NCBI GenBank assembly: GCA_030686995.1
Contig: CM060702.1
Coordinates: forward strand, 68,264,440 to 68,328,439
Reading direction: 5' to 3'
Length of the DNA: 64,000 bases
Source: Artemisia argyi
Taxonomy: Eukaryota > Streptophyta > Magnoliopsida > Asterales > Asteraceae
Position numbers and translations under genes: made by a program. The notes under the pieces were generated by a model, which was given only the letters and a program-made list of their open reading frames with translations, did no database searches and had not been told where the DNA came from. Numbering within the stretch: the first letter of the stretch is position 1; the number at the start of each line of letters is the position of its first letter. This document shows, piece after piece, positions 56,701 through 64,000 of the stretch.

Positions 56701-57975
56701 GAAAATTGCATAAACAATAAGGATTAAGGAAACTTGAATTTATTACTTGAAAAGGTTAAAAGTACAACTGAATTAACTTAAAACACTGCTTAAAAGCTTT
56801 TAATTAAGCTAAGATACCCTATTACACTTCTACGATTACACTTATACTAAAAATTTGGACATTCTTCTTCTTCTTGCTTCTCTTCATTATATAGCTGTGG
56901 ATTAGGGTTCCCTTTGAGTCTTTGAGCAAATCCCAACCAATCCTGAGCCCTTGGATCACTGCTAAGCATCTGATTGAGTGCCACGTGTTTTTGGCGCCAA
57001 AACTTCTTTTTGCAATTTGGCTTCTGATAACTTGCTTGGAGGGGGGAGCATTTATTGTGGCTTGTTGTATTAGGTGCAATTGGGGTATGTGAGTGGTTTG
57101 GGCGGTGGAGATGGTGGGTTGAGGTGATGGTGTTGCAGAATCAAGTGGGGTGGGGGAGGGAAGGAGAAAGGGGGAGTTTGTTTGACTCGGTTTGACTGAG
57201 GTCAAACCTTTGACCCTGGTTAATATATTAAGGGTGTGGGTGGGCTTGTGTTATCTTGGGCCTAAAAAAAGGAATGGGCTTGGTTTGTTTGAATTGGACT
57301 AGGCTTAGGTTTGGTAGTAATAACTTAGGGTCCGGTTTGGTTTTAGTTATGACAAGGACTAATTTTGTAAATAGCCGAAAATTTGGGGTTGTGATTTGGC
57401 ATTTTTCCAAAGTATTTTAAAGGGTGTGTTTTGCCATATGGTGAATAGTATGAGGTCCAAATTTGATTTTTCAATTTTAATTTCCCAGGGACTATTTCTG
57501 CCAAACTTTCAAACTTCAGGGACCAAATGTGAAATTTCACCAAACTTGCCAATCAAGGACCAATCCTGCCATATATGAGAAGTACAAGGACAAAATTTGT
57601 TTTTCTCAAAGTTTTAATATCCTAGGGACCATTTTTGACAATTTTCCAAACTTCAAGGACTAAACTTGATATTTTGTGAAACTTTGCACCAAAGGACTAT
57701 TTTTGTAACTTTTTGATTGAAAAGGACCTTTGGTGACTTTTTCAAGTTTTTAGAACAACCAGGTACTAGTTTTGACAATTTTTGAAAGTTGAGGGACTGA
57801 AACTGCCAATTTTGCAAACTTTGTACGTTTTTCATATGTTTTTGATTGTTTTGCATTTGAAACATATAAAACACATTCCTGGGATATTTTCACTATTTTG
57901 ATTAAATATTGAGTGTTTTTAGATGTTTTGGCAGCTCAGAAAAGGTAAAAATGATGAGTATTTACACACGCATCA
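53751..57975 (-). repeat. Athila 3' LTR (about 4.2 kb), minus orientation
   Basis: The minus strand begins TGATGCGTGTGTAAATACTC (from 57975 down) after a polypurine-like agtgtggcggat and ends GGGATCAATCA at 53751. The start matches the LTR at 60116 in opposite orientation. It contains an AT-rich third (54080-55000), many ataagct words, and a ggaccaaa-type repeat zone (57470-57840). ORFs inside (for example 56822-57205) are not genes. Confidence 0.75.
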
Positions 57976-58805
57976 ATCCGCCACACTAAAACATTGCTAA
58001 TCCCTAGCAATCTTTTTTGAGAAAAACTATGTGATTTTGAGCAAACCACCAGCTGTCAACGGATTTGACTAGTCTTTACCAAAAGCCGTTTGCTTTTGGA
58101 CTAGCCAACTCTTGATGGACTAAGTCAACATCTTGGTGAGCTGATTACCAATTATGGATTTTCCACGGCCTTTACCACAAGCCATAATCATCCGGGCTAG
58201 CCAACTCATTCGCTTAATGAGATATGGCGAGTTGATTTACCATACAATTTTTGGCAAATTGCAAGCCATCAACGGGTTTGAGATGTCTTTACCAAGAGCC
58301 GTTTGCTCCTGGACTAGCCCATCCATTTGTCATTTAGACATGGCGGACTGATTAACACAAAAATTTTGAAATAAAGTGAAAAAATTTTGAAAAATTTAGG
58401 CCAAAATGGGGGTACTTAGAAAGTATTTTGTGATAAAATTCGCAAGAATTTCCCGCCCCCCCCCCCCCCCCCCACACTAGAATTGAATATTGTCCTCAAT
58501 ATTCAAAGTCCCGGCTATTATGCTGAATCTCTGAACGGAAAAAGCTAATATTCGAAACTAACTGTGGAAATATCGATTTTATTTTTCACTTTATTTTTAT
58601 GTACATATAAACATTTTTCATTTTTTCAATTCATTTTTTTTTTTAGGAAACATATATACATATTTACTTTTCAAAAGGTGGGGGACGACCACTCCCCCAC
58701 ACTAGAGTGGTAGAAAGTAGAAAGAAGTCAGAGATATGGGTGAAAAACCCATATATTTTGCTAATTTTTGTTCACCGAGTCACTAGCTTGACTCGATCCC
58801 CGAAT
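57976..58805 (-). other. Athila 3' non-coding region with repeats and G-run
   Basis: Three degenerate copies of tttacca(a/c)(a/g)agcc..ctagccaactc lie at about 58071, 58168 and 58286. A C-run (18 C, about 58457-58474; G-run on the coding strand) follows acactagaattgaatattgtcc, the same arrangement as the G-run at 18288 in the other Athila. A short purine run also lies at about 58676-58700. No gene. Confidence 0.6.
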
Positions 58806-60115
58806 TCATTGGTCCAAGGGGAAAGTTTGGAGATCCGGGACAACCATGGATCGTATGTCCTCTCCAAAATAATGTTTCAAACGATGACCATTCACTTTGA
58901 AGTTGGGACCTTCGGGTTGTGATAACTCAACAGTCTCGTATGGATATACTTTAGCAACAGTGAATGGTCCAGTCCATCGGGTTTTTAATTTCCCCGAGAA
59001 GATCTTTAACCTTGAATTGAAAAGAAGGACTCTGTCACCGACGTTGAAAACGCGGTTCTTAATCTTAGAGTCGTGAATCTTCTTTGTCTTTTCTTTGTAG
59101 ATCAAAGAGTTCTCGTAGGCTTGATCACGAAGTTCGTTTAATTCATTGAGTTGAACCTTACGGTGATCACCCGCTTTATGAAGATCATAGTTTGCATGTT
59201 TCAAGGCCCAGTAAGCTTTGTGCTCGAGCTCGATCGGTAAATGACATGCCTTCCCGTATACAAGCTTGTAGGGAGTACACCCGATGGGTGTTTTGTAAGC
59301 TGTACGGAAGGCCCAGAGTGCATCATCTAGTTTATCCGACCAGGAAGCACGGTTTTCACCTACGGTCCTCTCAAGAATCCGTTTAATACCACGATTTGAA
59401 ACCTCCACCTGCCCACTTGTTTGTGGGTGATACGCGGTAGAAAGACGATGAGTAACACCGTACTTAAGTATGACTTTTGCGAATTGATCATTGCAAAAGT
59501 GAGTACCACGATCACTAATAATGGCACGGGGAGTTCCAAAATGAGCAAAGAGGGATTTAAAAAATTTCACAACAACTCGGGCATCGTTAGTGGGTAAGGC
59601 TTTTGCCTCAACCCATTTTGACAAGTAGTCAACAGCCACGAGAATGTATTTGTTTCCACGAGAATATGGGAATGGCCCCATAAAATCAATGCCCCAGACG
59701 TCAAAGATTTCACAAACTTGAATGGCATTTTGTGGCATTTCATTTTTTTGTGAAATATTCCCGTGACGCTGACAAGCATCACAAGCTTTGACTAACTCGT
59801 GGGCATCCTTATAGATCGTGGGCCAATAGAAACCGGAATCAAACACCTTTTTGGCGGTGTAGTTAGGACTATGATGGCCCCCGGTTGGTCCAGCATGGCA
59901 AGCCTTGAGAATATCAGCGGCTTCCTGTCCGTATACACATCGCCTGATGACTTGATTGGCACATATTTTGAAGAGAAAGGGTTCGTCCCATAAGTAATGT
60001 TTAACGTCTTTGAAGAATTTGTTCTTCTGTTGGGACGTCATCCCCTTCACGATGAAGTTACCCGCATGGTAATTTGCAAAGTCGGCAAACCATGGGATAG
60101 TAGAGTGATGAGTGT
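58806..60115 (-). pseudogene. Athila integrase, open over 436 codons but cut at 5' side
   Basis: Zinc-binding region [18 protein letters not shown], catalytic core [19 protein letters not shown] and GQVEVSNRG, then the C-terminal DRVLLFN..GPFTV and [10 protein letters not shown] motifs. The family order and residues are intact, with no stop from 60115 to the TGA at 58806. The frame is open through 60115 and is cut there by the LTR of another Athila, so gag to RNase H must lie beyond the window. It provides an intact comparison for the decayed integrase at 16331-17808. Confidence 0.88.
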
Positions 60116-63100
60116 CTAAATACTCATTATTTTATACCAATCTGAACTGCCAAAACATACAAAAACACTCAAATATGTATCAAAATACTTAAAATATCTT
60201 AGAAGTGTGTTTTATATGTTTCAAATGCAAAATATGCAAAAACAGATGAAAAACGTACAAAGTTTGCATAATTGGCAGTTTCAGTCCCTCAAGTTTCAAA
60301 AGTTGTCAAAACTAGTCCCTGGTTATTCTAAAAACATGAAAAAGTCATCAAAGGTCCTTTTTAATCATAAAGTTACATATTTAGTCCTTTGGTGCAAAGT
60401 TTCACAAAATTACAAGTTTAGTCCCTATACTTTAGAAATTGACAGAAATGGTCCCTGGGATGTTAAAAACTTTGAGAAAAATCAATTTTGGTCCTTATAC
60501 TAATAATCTTTTGCAGGAATGGTCCTTGGTGTGAAGTTTGGTGAATTTACATGATTGGTCCCTAAAGTTTCACAGTTTGGCAAAACAGGTCCCTCAAAGT
60601 TTCAAACTTGACAGTTTTAGTCCCTGGGTGTTCAAAATGGGAAAATTATCATTAAGGGTCCTAGGAAATTCATAATTGTCACTATTAGTCCCTGGATGAA
60701 AAGTTTGGAGAAATTACATGTTAAGTCCCTGGAGTTTCAGTTTTGTCAATTATAGTCCCCGGGTATTTTAAAAATGAAATATATCAAAAATATCCTTGTA
60801 CTATTCATAATTGGCAATTTTAATCCTTTTAATAACTTTGAAAAGTTGCCAAGTTGCACCCTCCAAAAATACTGAATTTACAAAATTGGTCCTTGTAATT
60901 TCTATATAACCAAATGGATCCTTTATATTATTAAACCAAAATAAAACCCAATCCATACACACACCCCCAGCCCACCTATTTCCCAGCCCAACTCCAAAAC
61001 CCAGCCCACACCTTTTTAAAAATAAAAACCGGCAAACCATTGTCACTGTTCATCTCCCTCACAGCCAAACCACCCTTCACCACCTCACTGGCATTCCACC
61101 CCAACCTTTTCCACCTTATCCCTCCACTTCATCACACTTCCCAAGGTGCATTTAATGCCCTGAAAACCCTCACACTCAACCCACAACTGCCCCTAGAAAC
61201 TTTGGCGCCAAGTTACCCATTTAAACGGCCTGGATCAATTGGACTATATCAAGGGCTCACAAATGGTGGGAAATGACCCAGTGGGTCCCACAAACTCAAT
61301 AGATGTCTACAAAAGGGAAAAGAAGCAAATATGGAGAAGTATTAGATTAGTTTAGTGTAGTTTAGTGTCAACTAGTTTAATTTAGAATTCCAGTGTAATC
61401 TTTAAGCTTTTAAATAATCATTTAAGTTATCTCAGTGTACTTTACATCTTTTGCAATACTCAATTTAAGATTTCAGTTGATTCTCAGTTTTTTGGTATTT
61501 CTCAAATTCTCACAAAATCACCATAAGCATGTATGTTGTTATTTGTTGTTGTTATTGAATTCTAAAGCTCTTATAAGCTCTGACAAAGCTTTAATAAGCT
61601 TTGGAAAACCTTAGTTGTTTGTTTAATTCATAAACAGAAAAATACATAGAAAATCAAATAAATAGGAAATAAATAAAAATATCATAAAAAGAAGAAGGAA
61701 AAGCATGGAGCAAGTTAGTTTCTGGATGAACATGGTTTAGAAGCCTTATGGGAGGCAATAGGTTATGTTTTGATCCATTGGTTCATTGTGTCTCAGTCAA
61801 ATTCCAATTGTAAGCTTGTTTCTCAACTTTTATAAGTCTACTGTAGCTTAGCTTATTTCTGCTTATCTGAATGCTTTTATGCTTATTTGGTGTTACTTAG
61901 TCATAATATAGTATAACATAGCTTACTTGTTCATTAAATTTACTTGTTGCTAAAAAAAATCAAAAACTCACAGCCTAAGACTCATACTTGACAAATCTGA
62001 GTTTTATGCTTGTGTTGTGGTTGATTCTTACTTAATTGATCTTAAATAATTATAATCTAGTGTTAGGAATCAGTGTGGTGGCTTAAAATCACCATTTGAT
62101 TTGAAAATCTTCCAACAGGTTCATAATTAGGGGTGTTTGGCTCAGCTTGATACTGAGTATTTTTGTTGTTATTAGTTATCTAGGTTAGTTTACTCATATT
62201 ACTTTAGGTCATACTAGGTTGTAGCAATCTTAAAACTCAGGCCTTAAACCACAAAAAGTCAAAATCACAATTGATCACCCCTCACAGTTAACTGTGAGGG
62301 ATTTGTGATCCACAAATCTTCATATTACTTTATTAGTTGTAGCTTAAACTCAAAATAGGTTCTATATAGCTTATATTAACTTATTTAATCTGTAGTGATC
62401 AGTGGAAATCCAACAAAGTCAAACTAGCAAGTTTTACTCAAAGTCAATATTGCATCATCACAGATTTTCTCAAAAGTTCAAGTAATTTATTAGAATTTTG
62501 TGTTTGGAGTTAAGACTTGAATCTTGTTCCTAATCCTAGCCTACCACCTCAAATTTAGTATCCCATCTTTGTTATATTTTTAGGAATTTTTTACTGGGCC
62601 CCACTCAACCCTAAACTCAACTGCAGGGAGATAACCTCCCCTGCACATCAGCAGCTCAGTCCACACCACCACCTTTGGTGGTGGTTTGTGACCACCTCAG
62701 TGGGACCCACACCTCCTAATTAGCTTTTCCCAACCCCCCTCCTACCAGGGAGTAGTATTTGACCTTTTGTTTGACCTGAATCACTGTGGACCCCACTTAA
62801 TTAAGCTCCTCAAGTCTGTCCCTATTCTGTGTTGCTTTTGAGTTTTGGATTAGCTTATTTTGGTTTACCAGCTTATCTACTGAGCTTATTTGACCAAATT
62901 GAGCTTAGACAAGTCTAACATACTTATTAGGACCAGAATTATCCTTAGTAGGTCCCACATAAGCTCATTTGAGCTTATTTCCCATTTCAGTCAACACAAG
63001 TCAACTGTTAGGGTTGATAGCTTATATCTAGCTTATTTTTAAGTTATAAAATTATTGTTTTTACAAAAGTTGCTTATTTTTATATATAATATAGTTTTGT

Positions 63101-64000
63101 AAAAGAAAAATCCAGAAAATACAAAATAAAAATAAGTGATAGTTTCTATTTAATTTAATTTAATTTTAATTTCCATTTTTAGATTTTGATTAAGTAATTT
63201 GTGTTTTTATATTTTTATTAATTTCCTTTTAAGTTAAAGTAATTATAATAATTTTCTCAGATTTTAATTTTGTCTTTTAGTATTAATTAGAATTAAAATT
63301 AGTTTAATTAATAATTAATCAATAAATAAGTTATAAATAGCATAATTAGTTTTTATTAAGTAAAACTTAGTTTTTATATTTTTTATAGCTTTTATATGTT
63401 ATAAAGTAATTTTAGAAATTTTCTTATAATTTTTACTGTTCATTTAGTATTTTTCTTAATTTAAAATGGTTAATTAGATAATTAGTAATTAAATAGTTTT
63501 TAATTAATAGAAAATCTATAAAAAGACAAAAACATTTATTTTTATTTTTTATACTTTATTCAAGTTCATTTTTAAGTTTAGAAATTATTTTTATAAGTTT
63601 TTAGTTTAATTTGTAGTATTTATCATTTTTAGTTTAATTTTAATTAAATAGTTAAATAGTTTTTAATTAAATAATTAATAATAAATAATAAAATAATCAA
63701 AAAAATAGTTTTCTTTTCAATTTAATTTTATTTTAAGTTTAAGATTATAGAATTTTCAATTTTAACCCTTGCAGTTTATTTTTCTTAAAACTCACCTTTT
63801 TCTCAGTACGCAATCGCGTCTGATTTTAAATTGGTGTACGTTTATACGTTATTAGATATTTAGGTTTCACGTAATCGTTAAGATAGTTAATATAGTTTAT
63901 TTAAGTTATAAAACCCTAGTTTAATCACACACACACACACTTATTCATACCTTTTCCTGTTCATATTCACTCGATCACAAATTCGTTTTAAATACCATCA
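60116..64000 (+). repeat. Athila-type LTR in plus orientation, runs off the window
   Basis: Begins TGATGAGTGTCTAAATACTC right inside the integrase gene. Its first 120 bp are an inverted counterpart of 57840-57975 (cattatcataaaacaca-type words, tttgaaacatataaaacac), and the AT-rich zone 63020-63780 mirrors 54080-55000. Later parts differ, so the two LTRs are subfamilies. A (CA)n run lies at 63928-63943. No end or PBS is seen before 64000. Confidence 0.75.
60260..60900 (+). repeat. Array of GGTCCCT/AGTCCCT words in Athila LTR
   Basis: About a dozen (t/g)(a/g)gtccctgg-type words recur every 40-60 bp, each followed by a ttgacaaaa or tttcaaa segment. The same array occurs in reverse complement at about 57470-57840. 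It is a degenerate tandem repeat. No gene. Confidence 0.65.

Noticed and set aside
56822..57205. 127-aa minus ORF in Athila LTR
   Set aside because: Low-complexity Pro/Thr/Ser text inside an LTR, not shared by the inverted LTR copy.
61040..61276. 78-aa ORF in the second Athila LTR
   Set aside because: LTR leader region, no family likeness.

Overview
This window is repeat-dense nuclear DNA from a flowering plant, most likely a eudicot and probably an Asteraceae. The plant call rests on Ty3 Tekay, Athila and Tat elements, a SIRE-type copia element, Helitron, hAT and MITE structures, and two intron-less plant genes. The family guess rests on my memory of the copia C-terminal domain and of the 'gypsy-type transposase' protein. 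Only two host genes look intact: a cytosolic sulfotransferase (22551-23552, +) and a DC1 zinc-binding protein (43539-44168, -). I saw no tRNA, rRNA, CRISPR or bacterial feature.

Layout. 1-6904: 3' part of a Tekay chromovirus with its 3' LTR, inserted next to a LINE tail (6905-7094). 8371-21375: a small LTR element whose 3' LTR is split by a block of about 11.9 kb. That block holds the 3' end of a copia element (9794-11597, -), a Tekay-like LTR scrap and a heavily decayed Athila element (11820-21330, +). Matching GAATG duplications lie outside both ends. 21998-22303: a MITE about 250 bp upstream of the sulfotransferase. 24187 to roughly 33 kb: a Helitron-like mosaic opened by a diagnostic 3' hairpin and CTAG end. 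It carries fragments of a subtilase, a ROP GTPase and a Raf-like kinase, all on its own strand. 33079-33265: a MITE inside a (TA)n tract.

33419-43354: a Tat element on the minus strand with gag-protease, dual RNase H pol, both LTRs and a 35-bp tandem array. On its opposite strand is a four-exon accessory gene with its own promoter-like region. 43539-44168: the DC1 gene. 45100-45972: a hAT element with an 8-bp target duplication. 46195 onward: a second Helitron end with one captured exon of an HSP70-15/HSP110-type gene. About 47.0-53.75 kb: a SIRE-like copia element (+). It is interrupted within its second ORF by an Athila 3' LTR (53751-57975, -). That Athila is in turn broken in its integrase by the LTR of a related Athila in the opposite orientation (60116-64000, +).

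The parts do not form a pathway; the window records layered insertions. Most element ORFs are broken by A-run indels or by stops that fit C-to-T decay of methylated DNA. The observations most worth following are the spliced antisense gene in the Tat element, the same-strand gene fragments in the Helitron, and a GC-rich hairpin that recurs three times in the SIRE element.
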